From Rhizophagus prolifer (Eukaryota > Glomeromycota > Glomeromycetes > Glomerales > Glomeraceae): DNA of 64,000 nt. The notes under the pieces are model-generated. The model saw only the letters and a list, made by a program, of their open reading frames with translations. It did no database searches and was not told where the DNA came from. A program made the position numbers and the translations under genes. Below are positions 1 to 7,673 of the stretch, piece after piece. The stretch covers positions 1 to 64,000 of the forward strand of contig NQWY01024828.1 of the NCBI GenBank assembly GCA_019425655.1. The letters are read 5' to 3'. Each line of letters opens with the position of its first letter. Positions within the stretch are counted from its first letter, which is position 1.

Positions 1-157
1 TCAATTTTCCAAACTCCCCCCTGTCCATCTCTAAACAGTTTTTTTTCAGGCAGATAATTTATTTCCTGATTATCAGAGCACCTCACCAAACACCTCCACT
101 TATTATTGATGTCTGAAAGGACAAGTTTTCAAATTTTAACTCAAAAACTTTAAAACA

Positions 158-508
158 ATGGTAAGAATTATCAGCTACAAAACAAGACAAAGAGAAGATG
201 GAACAGAATTCTATCTTCTAGAGGTACAAGGAGGTATAGAAATGGTAAAATCCAAAACCTCAGAACAGTTCTATGCTACAGCTAAGAAAGCCACAGTTTC
301 TACAACCTTTGATGAAGAAACTTGTAAAGCTCTTATTGGAACCCAAATGGCAGGAAAGATTGTAAAGATTCAAACAGAACCTTATCAGTACTCTATCAAG
401 GAATCTGGAGAGGTTATTACACTTGAACACAGGTACATTTATATTCCTGAAGGCGTAGAGACCAGTGAAGAGAAATTGGCAAGACAGCTTGAAGAAGCTA
501 TGGCTTAA
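158..508 (+). CDS. Small conserved hypothetical protein (116 aa)
   Basis: I do not recognise a named family with certainty. The protein is soluble, has no signal peptide or membrane segment, and reads as a compact mixed alpha/beta protein starting MVRIISYKTRQREDGTEF and ending in a charged Glu-rich helix. It is followed at once by a strong terminator, so it is transcribed alone or as the last gene of a unit from the left. It lies in the accessory segment left of the putative attachment site at 2354, so I infer that it belongs to an integrated element. The first 157 bases of the window show nothing else I can support. Confidence 0.6.
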   Translation: MVRIISYKTRQREDGTEFYLLEVQGGIEMVKSKTSEQFYATAKKATVSTTFDEETCKALIGTQMAGKIVKIQTEPYQYSIKESGEVITLEHRYIYIPEGVETSEEKLARQLEEAMA

Positions 509-518
509 AATAAAGAAA

Positions 519-550
519 AATGCATCTGTATAGATGCATTCTTTTTTATT
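519..550 (+). terminator. Rho-independent terminator after the 116-aa gene
   Basis: A perfect 8-bp stem AATGCATC/GATGCATT with a 6-nt loop is followed by a T-rich run. It lies 11 bases after the stop codon. Confidence 0.85.
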
Positions 551-694
551 AGATATGTGATAATTAAGATAAATATGCCAACAACTAATAAGCTTTGATG
601 CAAGGGTATAACAAATTACTATTTTTTTCATTATGTTGGGGCTTTCTTAAAAGCTTCTCTACATATATATTATAGCGAAATTGTTATATGATTG

Positions 695-919
695 TTATAA
701 GAAATCCAATAACTCCTTAGCATTAATTTCCAAAGCTTCAGCTATTCTGAATAGTGTAAAAACAGTTGGGTTAGTTCTACCTGATTCTATTCTGGAAATA
801 TTAGTTGGATCTATTTCTCCCTGTATCTTACCAACAAGTTCTACTTGAGAAATTCCTTTAGATTCTCTCACCTCTTTAATTCTTTTACCTACTCTTTTAA
901 GAATTTCAGACTTTTCCAA
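695..919 (-). CDS. XRE-family helix-turn-helix repressor (74 aa)
   Basis: The protein is a single Cro/C1-type DNA-binding domain with almost nothing else. Helices 2 and 3 are visible in KGISQVELVGKIQ and in TNISRIESGRTNPTVFTLF, with the family's usual Ser-Gln turn and the conserved Ile-Glu-x-Gly-x-x-x-Pro stretch. Small stand-alone proteins of this kind usually repress their own promoter and a divergent gene. That fits the inverted repeat at 921-941, which lies between this gene and the divergent membrane protein at 999. It is probably the regulator of the accessory element on the left of the window. Confidence 0.88.
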   Translation of the reverse strand: MEKSEILKRVGKRIKEVRESKGISQVELVGKIQGEIDPTNISRIESGRTNPTVFTLFRIAEALEINAKELLDFL

Positions 920-920
920 C

Positions 921-959
921 TTGACTTATTTGACAAGTCAAAAGTGTTAATTATATTTG
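921..959 (+). promoter_or_regulatory. Promoter with overlapping inverted-repeat operator
   Basis: A Bacteroidota promoter is visible: TTG at 930-932, a 19-base spacer, then TATATTTG (TAnnTTTG) at 952-959, giving a start point near 966 and a short leader before the ATG at 999. A perfect inverted repeat TTGACTT (921-927) / AAGTCAA (935-941) straddles the upstream TTG element. A repressor bound there would block RNA polymerase. The divergent XRE gene at 695-919 is the obvious candidate. Confidence 0.65.
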
Positions 960-998
960 TTTAGCTAAATGCCATATATGGCAATAAAATTAATCTCT

Positions 999-1850
999 AT
1001 GAAAAAATTGTCTTTACTACCATTATTTGTAATACAGCTTTTATCTGCTCAATCTTACAACTTATATCATCAAAATGATGGAAATAATAATTTTAAAAAT
1101 ATCATTCTATCACTAACAATTATGATCATTGTGTTCTCCACAATTTTTTATTTAATAGTCATATTTGAGGGAAGAAATAAAAATGAAGATTACACAACAA
1201 AATTAATTAATTATGAAATCTGGGCTTGCTTGATAATTTTTATTCTAATAGTGTCAGGGCTATTATACCTGTTATACACAAGCAATGTAAATCCTTATCT
1301 ATTAGTAATACCTGTGAAAATAGTTGTTGCCTCTTTTGTTAGTTATTACGCAAAAAAGAAAAATAGAAATCCATTATTATGGTGGATATTAGGTTTTCTT
1401 GAATATCATTCTGCATTAATAATTTTAGCAATATCTAAAGGATTACTTCCATTAAAAAAAGGAAAGTCAGATGAAGACATAGCTTATAATGAAAAACTAA
1501 TTAAGCTAAATGATTTATATAAAGAAGGATTAATTAATGAGGATGAGATTGAAAAGAAAAAAAACACATTAGAAAATGATTACTTTAAAAATTCAAATCT
1601 GGTTCAAAAAAATAATGAACAAAAAGAGCAGAATGATTTTATAATAAAATTAGAACAAGCTTATAAGCAAGGATTTTTAACAGAGAAGGAATATCAAGAT
1701 AAATTATTAAAGTATAAACCTATTGAAAATGATTTTGATGAAGAAAAAGAAAAATTTAGGAGATTTCATTTGGAAGGTATGATTACTTTCGAAGAGTTGA
1801 AATCAAAACTTGCACAAATTGATAAAAATCGAAATTCCTTAAATGAATAA
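999..1850 (+). CDS. Membrane protein with three SHOCT-like repeats
   Basis: I place the start at the ATG at 999, because MKKLSLLPLFVIQLLSAQS is a proper signal peptide; an in-frame ATG at 969 lies almost at the predicted transcription start. After the signal sequence come three or four hydrophobic segments (one near residues 25-45, then a block around residues 70-140). The cytoplasmic tail holds three degenerate copies of a SHOCT-like helical hairpin, recognisable as LNDLYKEGLINEDEIEKKK, EQAYKQGFLTEKEYQDK and FHLEGMITFEELKSK. SHOCT motifs are short oligomerisation modules found next to membrane domains. The function is unknown. Base composition is more AT-rich than the genes right of 2.4 kb, consistent with transfer. 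Confidence 0.75.
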   Translation: MKKLSLLPLFVIQLLSAQSYNLYHQNDGNNNFKNIILSLTIMIIVFSTIFYLIVIFEGRNKNEDYTTKLINYEIWACLIIFILIVSGLLYLLYTSNVNPYLLVIPVKIVVASFVSYYAKKKNRNPLLWWILGFLEYHSALIILAISKGLLPLKKGKSDEDIAYNEKLIKLNDLYKEGLINEDEIEKKKNTLENDYFKNSNLVQKNNEQKEQNDFIIKLEQAYKQGFLTEKEYQDKLLKYKPIENDFDEEKEKFRRFHLEGMITFEELKSKLAQIDKNRNSLNE

Positions 1851-1860
1851 TTATTATTAA

Positions 1861-1882
1861 CCACTCAATAGAGTGGTTTTTT
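1861..1882 (+). terminator. Terminator of the SHOCT gene
   Basis: Stem CCACTC/GAGTGG with an AATA loop, followed by seven T. It sits 11 bases after the stop codon and rules out a GTG start at 1873 for the next gene. Confidence 0.85.
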
Positions 1883-1896
1883 TATATCAAAAATTT

Positions 1897-2247
1897 ATGA
1901 AAAATATTGATTTACCTTTCAAGTTAGGAGAACATTATGAAAAATGGGAATTTGATTTGGAAGTCTTAGATATTGAGAGAATCAAAGGATTTGATAGCTA
2001 TATTTATCTTAAAAAAATAACTTTCTTAGGATCAATTCCAAAATATATTGAGCTGATTTTCTCTTGGGATATTTTGGAAGCAGTAATATTAGTTTTTAGT
2101 TTTAGTAACTCATCCCAAGTAAACAATTTTAAAAATTATTTAGATGGGTTAAAAATTCAAAATCTAAAATATAAACTCAACAATCAGCTATTAACCCTAA
2201 TATATAGTAAATTAGAAATAAATTTTTTAAAATCAAATCTCAAGTAA
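1897..2247 (+). CDS. Hypothetical protein (116 aa)
   Basis: No family recognised. The start at 1897 (MKNIDLPFKLGEHYEKWEF) is chosen because the upstream GTG at 1873 lies inside the terminator hairpin of the preceding gene. The protein alternates charged and hydrophobic residues as in a beta-sandwich followed by helices and has no signal peptide. It is very AT-rich and is the last gene before the putative attachment site at 2354. It could be an immunity-type or cargo protein of the element, but nothing in the sequence shows this. Confidence 0.5.
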   Translation: MKNIDLPFKLGEHYEKWEFDLEVLDIERIKGFDSYIYLKKITFLGSIPKYIELIFSWDILEAVILVFSFSNSSQVNNFKNYLDGLKIQNLKYKLNNQLLTLIYSKLEINFLKSNLK

Positions 2248-2353
2248 ATTACCCTATTATGGTAGTAAAAATTAATAACAAGGCATACTATTAGGCACAC
2301 CTAAAATCAGAATACTAAGCAAAAGCAATCCCATAAAGGAAATCTAAAAATAC

Positions 2354-2375
2354 TTCGAGCCCAGCAGGAGGAGCA
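2354..2375 (+). other. 3' end of a tRNA gene (candidate attachment site)
   Basis: The bases read as T-loop TTCGAGC (2354-2360), T-stem 3' half CCAGC (2361-2365), a 7-base acceptor 3' strand AGGAGGA (2366-2372) and discriminator G (2373). The matching 5' half of a tRNA is absent: the preceding bases do not give GCTGG. Three bases further begins a terminator of the kind that follows tRNA genes. Integrative elements commonly enter at tRNA 3' ends and leave such a fragment at the far side. The accessory DNA is on the left, so the intact tRNA would be outside the window on that side. Confidence 0.55.
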
Positions 2376-2377
2376 AA

Positions 2378-2406
2378 CCATCACAGAAATGTGGTGGTTT
2401 TTTGTT
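2378..2406 (+). terminator. Terminator behind the tRNA 3' fragment
   Basis: Stem CCATCAC/GTGGTGG (one wobble pair) with a 6-nt loop and a T-rich tail. No protein gene ends just upstream, so it was probably the terminator of the tRNA gene whose end lies at 2354-2375. Confidence 0.75.
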
Positions 2407-2435
2407 TTTTATGTACCTCTTGTTTCTTTAAAATT

Positions 2436-3035
2436 CTAATATTTATTTTCTCTTTTGGATTTTTGTTTCTTGATCCAAATAAAAAGGGCGCAAAATACAA
2501 CAAACAAGACAATTAAAAGCCCGGAATTAATGAATACCTGATTCAATCCGAATTTTGATACATCTACAAACGGATAAGGATAAAAGCCCGAATAATGTCC
2601 TCGAATAAGAATGTAAAACAAATACACCAGTGGAAATATCAACCATTTTGGAATTTGATGATAATTAATCTTTTTATCCTCGTACAAATACCAATAAATA
2701 ATCACCAATCCCGGAATGATGGAATGTAAGAGTTCATCAACAATCACTTGAAGTCCTGTCGGGCTCCAAGTGTGTCTCAAAAGAATCTGATAGACCAATC
2801 CAACAATGGTGATGTAAACAGTAATAGGTGTTAAAATCCTGATTGTCTCCTTTTGGAACGTTTGAATAGAAAATGAAATCGCTAAAATCATATTAGTCAA
2901 AATCGTGAAGTAACTGAAAAACCGAATGACAGATTCAAGCCTGGAAATGGTTCTTGATTCCATCATCAGATAAAACTGCAGGACAACCGCTATCCATCCT
3001 AAAATCGCAAGAAATAACGCCAGTTTCTGTTTCAT
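2436..3035 (-). CDS. Pr6Pr-family integral membrane protein
   Basis: About 200 residues with six hydrophobic segments, the usual size of the Pr6Pr family (related to FAR-17a/AIG1-like membrane proteins). Conserved features visible are the N-terminal FLAILGWIAVVLQFYLMM, the RFFSYFTILTNM segment with its Phe-x-x-x-Thr-x-x-x-Asn pattern, and the LLHSIIPGLVIIYW segment carrying the family's conserved His. Members of the wider group include esterases acting on fatty-acid esters, but no function has been shown for bacterial Pr6Pr proteins that I can name. It lies 7 bases after the DUF3667 gene on the same strand and is probably co-transcribed with it. Confidence 0.8.
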   Translation of the reverse strand: MKQKLALFLAILGWIAVVLQFYLMMESRTISRLESVIRFFSYFTILTNMILAISFSIQTFQKETIRILTPITVYITIVGLVYQILLRHTWSPTGLQVIVDELLHSIIPGLVIIYWYLYEDKKINYHQIPKWLIFPLVYLFYILIRGHYSGFYPYPFVDVSKFGLNQVFINSGLLIVLFVVFCALFIWIKKQKSKRENKY

Positions 3036-3042
3036 ATTTTGA

Positions 3043-3789
3043 TTAATTTAATAATGACATCACAACTATAAAGATTAAAACCGCTAATCCAACCAAAATA
3101 GTCATAATCAAATGACTGAAAATTGATCGCATAATAATATTTATCGGTTTCATTGGTTTGAAAAACTGGAGATTCGTCCAAAAGTGCAATCCCAAATCAA
3201 TCAAATAAACAATCAGCATCACAGTTCCAATATTGAGAGAATGCTTGACTAGGAAAATAAACGGTAAAAAGACAATCTGAACAATCAGTCTTTGCCCGGC
3301 TTTGTAAGTATTTAGAACAAGGTATTCTACAAAATTGTAACCTTTATTATGAAAGCAAATCCAGGTTCCCATCGTGTACAAAGGAATAGTCACCAAAGTT
3401 ACCCAACTGAAATGTGACAAAAACCATTCATCAAGGTTCAAAGATTTCCCATAACCAATGTCAGATTTTAATGACTCTTCCGAAGCTGAAAACAGATTAA
3501 TACCAAACCAATGGCAAAGCAAAATATAAAACCCTGTCAATATCAGAACAAAAGAAAATGGTTTGATATGACTCACTCTTTTTCCTTCCAGATATTCGCG
3601 GATTGTGTGTCCTGGTCGCAGAAACAATTGCTTGGAAGTATATAACAGTCCTGCATCAATATGAAAAAGGCTGTGCGTCAACTGATGCCTGAGATAATGA
3701 TAATTAATTAGCTTTGTCTCAGCTGTTTGACCACAATTGTTACAAAATTTCCCTTCAAAACGATGACCACAGTTCTTACAAATTTTCAT
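3043..3789 (-). CDS. DUF3667 membrane protein with N-terminal zinc ribbon
   Basis: The N-terminus carries CxxCG...CxxCGQ (C4, C7, C16, C19), a small zinc ribbon, followed by the family signature around LINYHYLRHQLTHSLFHIDAG and the FLRPGHTIREYLEGKR segment, then about five hydrophobic helices. This is the DUF3667 layout, common in Bacteroidota and without assigned function. The gene starts 11 bases after the glycosyltransferase stop and is 7 bases ahead of the Pr6Pr gene, so the three form one minus-strand transcription unit. Confidence 0.85.
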   Translation of the reverse strand: MKICKNCGHRFEGKFCNNCGQTAETKLINYHYLRHQLTHSLFHIDAGLLYTSKQLFLRPGHTIREYLEGKRVSHIKPFSFVLILTGFYILLCHWFGINLFSASEESLKSDIGYGKSLNLDEWFLSHFSWVTLVTIPLYTMGTWICFHNKGYNFVEYLVLNTYKAGQRLIVQIVFLPFIFLVKHSLNIGTVMLIVYLIDLGLHFWTNLQFFKPMKPINIIMRSIFSHLIMTILVGLAVLIFIVVMSLLN

Positions 3790-3800
3790 AATCGATTAGT

Positions 3801-5003
3801 TTATTTCTTGTTTTTCTCTTCAATCCACCGGCTCATATATTTTGTCGAATTCAACTGATGATGCTGCAGGATTTTCCCGAGATAATTCTCCGTCCGATGA
3901 TTTTCCAGATGATTCTCAATTTTAGAAATTTTTTCCCAAAACTGATTAACATATAACTTCTTATCAAAAACTTCATTCAAAATCTCAAAAGCATTTTCAT
4001 TGGCTCGATTCCAAACTGATTCATTTTGATATAATTCAATTGCCTTTTCTATAAATTTCCCATCAGAATCCTCGGTAAAACCATTCCAAGGTAAATTTTT
4101 GTGCATTGCTTCTGAACCAATTGATGAAGTTACATTAGGTAATCCAAATTGCATACTTTCCCAAAGCTTTCCTTTCAAACCGGCACCAAAAGGAATCGGA
4201 GCCAGCAAAGCTTTGTATTCATTAAAAAGTGATTTAACATCGTCCGCTCTTCCTTTTACCAAAAAACCTTCTTTATCATTATGCAGTTGATAAACTTTCT
4301 CAGAAGCATAGGCACCATAAATATGAAGTTCAGCTTCCGGAAGTTGTTTCCGGATTGATTTCCAAATGGATTTCAGTTTCAGAACCGTTTGCCAATTGGG
4401 TTCGTGCAAGAAATTTCCGATACTTACAAAATGTTGTCTTTCTTGAAAAACAGTCTTGTTTTTCTCAATCTTTTCAGTCAAAAACGGAATGTAAAACAGA
4501 ATATCAGGATTGATTTTAAATTTCTCCTTCAACAACTGAAACTCAAATTCCGAAATAATCAATGACAAATCACAACGCAAAATCGATGCGATTTCTCTCT
4601 TGAAAACATCATTAACAAGATCTTCATTACTAACTTCCCTTTTCTCAACAAAAGCTTTCCGTCTCGCTTCTCTAAGGAAATGCAAATCTTCTGTATCAAT
4701 GATTTTCAAAGCATTGGGACAATTCTCAGAAACCCGCCAGCCAAATTGTTCTTCGGTTACATAACGGTCAAAAAGCACAATATCAGGATTGAGTTTTTTT
4801 ATTTTTTCATCAAAACTTTCGTTATTGATTTCGATTTTTTGGATCTCGATTTTTTCTGAGAATTCGATGTTGTTGGAAGCCGTCATAAACGTGATTTTAT
4901 AATTTGCTTCCGAGAACAATCGGATAAGCTGCATCATTCTGTGACCTGCTGCAGTAGAAGCCGGCTCCGGAATAACAAGACCAATAATGACAAGATGTTT
5001 CAC
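3801..5003 (-). CDS. Glycosyltransferase (group 1-like, GT-B fold)
   Basis: About 400 residues. The N-terminal half begins MKHLVIIGLVIPEPASTAAGHRMMQLI, the typical first strand and glycine-containing loop of GT-B enzymes, and the C-terminal half holds the nucleotide-sugar region with HIYGAYASE, the acidic/Gly segment LLAPIPFGAGLKGKLWESM and GLPNVTSSIGSEA. It probably transfers a sugar in cell-surface polysaccharide or glycoprotein synthesis; donor and acceptor cannot be read. Two GTG starts are possible (5009 and 5003). I prefer 5003 because a TAnnTTTG box covers 5009-5016, so the transcript would start at about the GTG. Confidence 0.8.
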   Translation of the reverse strand: MKHLVIIGLVIPEPASTAAGHRMMQLIRLFSEANYKITFMTASNNIEFSEKIEIQKIEINNESFDEKIKKLNPDIVLFDRYVTEEQFGWRVSENCPNALKIIDTEDLHFLREARRKAFVEKREVSNEDLVNDVFKREIASILRCDLSLIISEFEFQLLKEKFKINPDILFYIPFLTEKIEKNKTVFQERQHFVSIGNFLHEPNWQTVLKLKSIWKSIRKQLPEAELHIYGAYASEKVYQLHNDKEGFLVKGRADDVKSLFNEYKALLAPIPFGAGLKGKLWESMQFGLPNVTSSIGSEAMHKNLPWNGFTEDSDGKFIEKAIELYQNESVWNRANENAFEILNEVFDKKLYVNQFWEKISKIENHLENHRTENYLGKILQHHQLNSTKYMSRWIEEKNKK

Positions 5004-5008
5004 AATCA

Positions 5009-5016
5009 CAAAAATA
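5009..5016 (-). promoter_or_regulatory. -7 element (TATTTTTG) of the glycosyltransferase operon
   Basis: On the minus strand TATTTTTG matches the Bacteroidota TAnnTTTG consensus. The predicted start point falls within a few bases of the start codon, implying a leaderless message. Confidence 0.45.
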
Positions 5017-5044
5017 GAGATTCTTTATTGATTATTTTGGCAGC

Positions 5045-5125
5045 TGTATCCGTCTTCCGCTCCCAATCTTTTCACTCCACTTCGTTGCGTAAAAAGGATT
5101 TCCGCTCAAGCCGGGCTGCAAGTTT
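5045..5125. repeat. Degenerate GC-rich intergenic repeat (copy 1)
   Basis: A non-coding stretch (TCCGTCTTCCGCTCCC... to AAGCCGGGCTGCAAG) much richer in GC than its surroundings. Similar material with the words CCGCTTTCCGCT, CGCTTTTCCCAAA or TTCGCTTCGC is found at 19551-19640, 28251-28330 and 53998-54150. I recognise it as the type of dispersed repeat common between genes in Chryseobacterium-like genomes. Function unknown. Confidence 0.45.
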
Positions 5126-5160
5126 CAACATAAAATATAGTAGATTATAGCCACAAGACT

Positions 5161-5205
5161 GTCATTCCGTAGGAATCCAGACTATTGAGATTCCTACGGA
5201 ATGAC
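5161..5205. repeat. 17-bp perfect inverted repeat
   Basis: GTCATTCCGTAGGAATC (5161-5177) and its exact complement (5189-5205) are separated by 11 bases. There is no T-run, so it is not a classical terminator. It sits between divergent genes, where no terminator is needed. A palindromic repetitive (REP-like) element is the best reading. Confidence 0.7.
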
Positions 5206-5272
5206 AAATATTGATTTATAATTTAAGGCAAAAATCAGTTTCAATATCATCCCAATTCAAAAAAATAAATGC

Positions 5273-5280
5273 TAATTTTG
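5273..5280 (+). promoter_or_regulatory. -7 element (TAATTTTG) of guaC
   Basis: TAATTTTG matches TAnnTTTG and ends only 4 bases before the ATG at 5285, so the guaC message is probably leaderless or nearly so. Confidence 0.45.
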
Positions 5281-5284
5281 ATGT

Positions 5285-6325
5285 ATGCGAATAGAAAACG
5301 AAATCAAGTTAGGGTTCAAAGATGTGATGTTTCGTCCGAAGCGTTCCACACTCAAATCCCGTTCAGAAGTTACTATAGAAAGAGAATTCACTTTTCTACA
5401 TACTCAGAAAAAATGGAGTGGCGTTCCTTTGATTGCGGCGAATATGGACACCGTCGGGACATTCGAAATGGCGGAAGCGCTTTACAAGGACAAAATCATT
5501 ACTGCTGTTCACAAACATTATTCTGTACAGCAATGGTCTGATTTCCTGAAAGATAAAAGCGATGACTTCTACCAATACATTGCCCTGAGCACCGGAACCG
5601 GAAAAGCGGACGAGGAGAAGATCAAAACAATTTTGGACGCCAATCCGAAAATTCAGTTTTTGTGTATTGATGTTGCCAATGGTTATTCCGAACATTTTGT
5701 GGAATTTGTGAAAAAAGCACGTCAGAATTTCCCGGATAAAATCATTATGGCAGGCAACGTTGTAACCGGCGAAATGGTAGAAGAACTGATTCTTGCTGGT
5801 GCTGATATCATCAAAGTAGGGATTGGTCCAGGTTCGGTTTGCACGACTCGTGTAAAAACCGGCGTTGGCTATCCACAACTTTCCGCAATCATCGAATGTG
5901 CGGATGCAGCACACGGTTTGGGCGGCCAAATCATCGGCGACGGTGGTTGTAAAGTTCCCGGTGATGTGGCGAAGGCTTTTGGTGGCGGTGCAGATTTCGT
6001 AATGCTGGGCGGGATGTTTGCCGGACACGACGAAAGTGGCGGTGAAATCGTAGAAGAAAATGGAAAAAAATTCAGGCTTTTTTACGGAATGAGTTCTCAA
6101 ACAGCTATGGATAAACATTCTGGTGGTGTTGCAGAATATCGTGCTTCTGAAGGTAAAACCGTGAAAGTTCCTTATAAAGGTCCGGTTGCGGAAACTGTAA
6201 AAGATATCTTAGGCGGCGTTCGTTCGACGTGTACTTATGTTGGGGCTGCGAAGTTGAAAGAACTTTCTAAGCGAACCACCTTTATACGTGTGCAAGAGCA
6301 AGAAAATCAGATTTTTAATGGATAA
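5285..6325 (+). CDS. guaC: GMP reductase
   Basis: Converts GMP to IMP with NADPH, releasing ammonia, in purine salvage in the cytoplasm. The 346 residues match the usual length of the family. The TIM-barrel signatures are visible: [10 protein letters not shown] near residues 51-60, the substrate loop [11 protein letters not shown] with the catalytic Cys at residue 186, [15 protein letters not shown], and the [13 protein letters not shown] flap that separates GMP reductases from IMP dehydrogenases. There are no CBS domains, again as in GuaC. The gene has its own promoter (5273-5280) and is followed 3 bases later by a DUF1835 gene in the same direction. Confidence 0.95.
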   Translation: MRIENEIKLGFKDVMFRPKRSTLKSRSEVTIEREFTFLHTQKKWSGVPLIAANMDTVGTFEMAEALYKDKIITAVHKHYSVQQWSDFLKDKSDDFYQYIALSTGTGKADEEKIKTILDANPKIQFLCIDVANGYSEHFVEFVKKARQNFPDKIIMAGNVVTGEMVEELILAGADIIKVGIGPGSVCTTRVKTGVGYPQLSAIIECADAAHGLGGQIIGDGGCKVPGDVAKAFGGGADFVMLGGMFAGHDESGGEIVEENGKKFRLFYGMSSQTAMDKHSGGVAEYRASEGKTVKVPYKGPVAETVKDILGGVRSTCTYVGAAKLKELSKRTTFIRVQEQENQIFNG

Positions 6326-6328
6326 ATT

Positions 6329-7060
6329 TTGAAAAATATTTTTCACATAGCTAATGGCGATTTTCTTGCTGAAGATTTGAGGAAAACTTCAATCAAAGGC
6401 GAAATTATCGTTTGTCGGGAAGCCTTTGTTTATGGCGATTTGAAAGCTGATTCTTTGGAAGCGTTTTGGAAAATCAGAGCCAGATCAATTTCAGAAGATT
6501 ACAAAGTTTCCAAGGAAAGTTATTATCAAAAATCGGTTTCTGAGTTTGAAAAGATTCTGAATATTCCTGAAGGTTCTGATGTTAATCTTTGGTTTGAAGA
6601 TGACCTGTTTTGCCAGGTTAATTTGTGGTTTTGTATTTCATTGCTTTCAAAAATTAATGATTTAAAAATCTATCGCGTTTTCCCGACAACAAATGCAGAA
6701 AGTCATTGGAAGGGTTTTTCAAATTCAGATAATTCTTTGGAGGAATCCTTGAAATTCAAAGTTCTATTTAATGAAAATGATATCGAATTAGCTCTAAATC
6801 TTTTGAATGCTTATCAGAATAATGACATCCGTTCATTACAACAATTATCCAAAAATCAAACTGGTTGCTTTCATCATTTGAGTGAAATTATTGATGCTTA
6901 TATCAATATTAAACCGGAAGTCTTCATTAGAAAACAAATTGAAAACGGCTTAAGAGATTTTGATTCGGTTTTTAAAAAGTTTCAGGAAGAATTAGGGATT
7001 TTTGGTTTTGGAGATTTGCAGGTCAAGAATTTTTATGAGAAAGTTTTAAATGAAAAATAA
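6329..7060 (+). CDS. DUF1835 domain protein
   Basis: The N-terminal sequence KNIFHIANGDFLAEDLRK, the VCREAFVYGDL segment and the W-rich LWFEDDLFCQVNLWF block are the marks of DUF1835, a family of unknown function found in many bacteria. The start codon must be TTG at 6329: the conserved HIANGD motif begins five residues later and no in-frame ATG precedes it. It starts 3 bases after the guaC stop codon, so the two are one operon, ended by the hairpin at 7065. A role linked to nucleotides is only guilt by association. Confidence 0.8.
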   Translation: MKNIFHIANGDFLAEDLRKTSIKGEIIVCREAFVYGDLKADSLEAFWKIRARSISEDYKVSKESYYQKSVSEFEKILNIPEGSDVNLWFEDDLFCQVNLWFCISLLSKINDLKIYRVFPTTNAESHWKGFSNSDNSLEESLKFKVLFNENDIELALNLLNAYQNNDIRSLQQLSKNQTGCFHHLSEIIDAYINIKPEVFIRKQIENGLRDFDSVFKKFQEELGIFGFGDLQVKNFYEKVLNEK

Positions 7061-7064
7061 AGAA

Positions 7065-7091
7065 AACCAGCCAAATTCGGCTGGTTTTTTT
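7065..7091. terminator. Bidirectional terminator between convergent genes
   Basis: AACCAGCC/GGCTGGTT, 8-bp stem and 6-base loop, with T-runs on both strands. It serves the guaC-DUF1835 operon and the minus-strand operon ending with the nucleosidase. Confidence 0.9.
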
Positions 7092-7662
7092 AAAGATTAT
7101 CTAATTCTTTTTTTAATGCGATCGACGCTTTTTTGACTTCCAGCGCCCAATCATCAGCAGCATTTCCGTCTGCGCCGTCAGAAATATATTTCAAACAAAG
7201 AAAATCGATTCCTTCCTGCTCTGCAACTTTCGCCAATGCAAAAGCTTCCATATCGATGACATTATATTCCGGATTGATATGTTCCATTTCGAACTGATCT
7301 CCGGAACCGCAGATTCCGTTTGGGAGATTTTTAATGTTCAGTCCGTATTCTAAAACAATCGATTCATCTGAAAACGGCGTCTCAAACTTCTGAAAGCCCA
7401 ACGCCCGAACATCCATATCTCTCTGAATAAAACGACTGCAATTAACAACGCTTCCTCTGTCAAAAGTTGTACTTCCTGCCGTTCCAAGATTGATAATCAA
7501 ATCCGGATTAATTTCGTGAATGGCTTTTGTAAGGTTATAAGTCGCCTTGACTTTTCCTATGCCTACAAAGACTTTATTGTAATTTTCAAACTCTTTTCCA
7601 GCTTCAGATTCCAAAGCGAAGACCAGTAAAACATTGTTATACTTCTTTTCGTTGATGGTCAT
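7090..7662 (-). CDS. Nucleosidase of the PNP/MTA-SAH nucleosidase superfamily
   Basis: Short (190 aa) compared with about 230 for MTA/SAH nucleosidases, but the fold markers are present: the first strand VLLVFALESEA with the catalytic-type Glu, the phosphate/ribose loop LGTAGS, the ribose-binding ID-MEAFA motif and the ISDGAD motif with the catalytic-type Asp. The likely reaction is hydrolysis of an adenine nucleoside such as SAH, MTA or 5'-deoxyadenosine. It lies 11 bases behind the radical SAM gene. Radical SAM enzymes release 5'-deoxyadenosine and, if methylating, SAH, and a nucleosidase would clear these inhibitors. Substrate is inferred. Confidence 0.8.
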   Translation of the reverse strand: MTINEKKYNNVLLVFALESEAGKEFENYNKVFVGIGKVKATYNLTKAIHEINPDLIINLGTAGSTTFDRGSVVNCSRFIQRDMDVRALGFQKFETPFSDESIVLEYGLNIKNLPNGICGSGDQFEMEHINPEYNVIDMEAFALAKVAEQEGIDFLCLKYISDGADGNAADDWALEVKKASIALKKELDNL

Positions 7663-7673
7663 TATTAAATAAT

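Noticed and set aside
260-631. 123-codon minus-strand frame over the first gene
   Set aside because: Antisense to the 116-aa gene and its terminator hairpin; Cys/Phe-rich without motifs.
2354-2375. Complete tRNA gene
   Set aside because: Only the T-loop, T-stem 3' half and acceptor 3' half are present; no D-arm or anticodon arm upstream.
5396-6118. Long open frame on the minus strand (240 codons) inside guaC
   Set aside because: It lies wholly antisense to a certain gene; the translation is rich in Cys, His and Phe without any motif and is a mirror of guaC codon usage.
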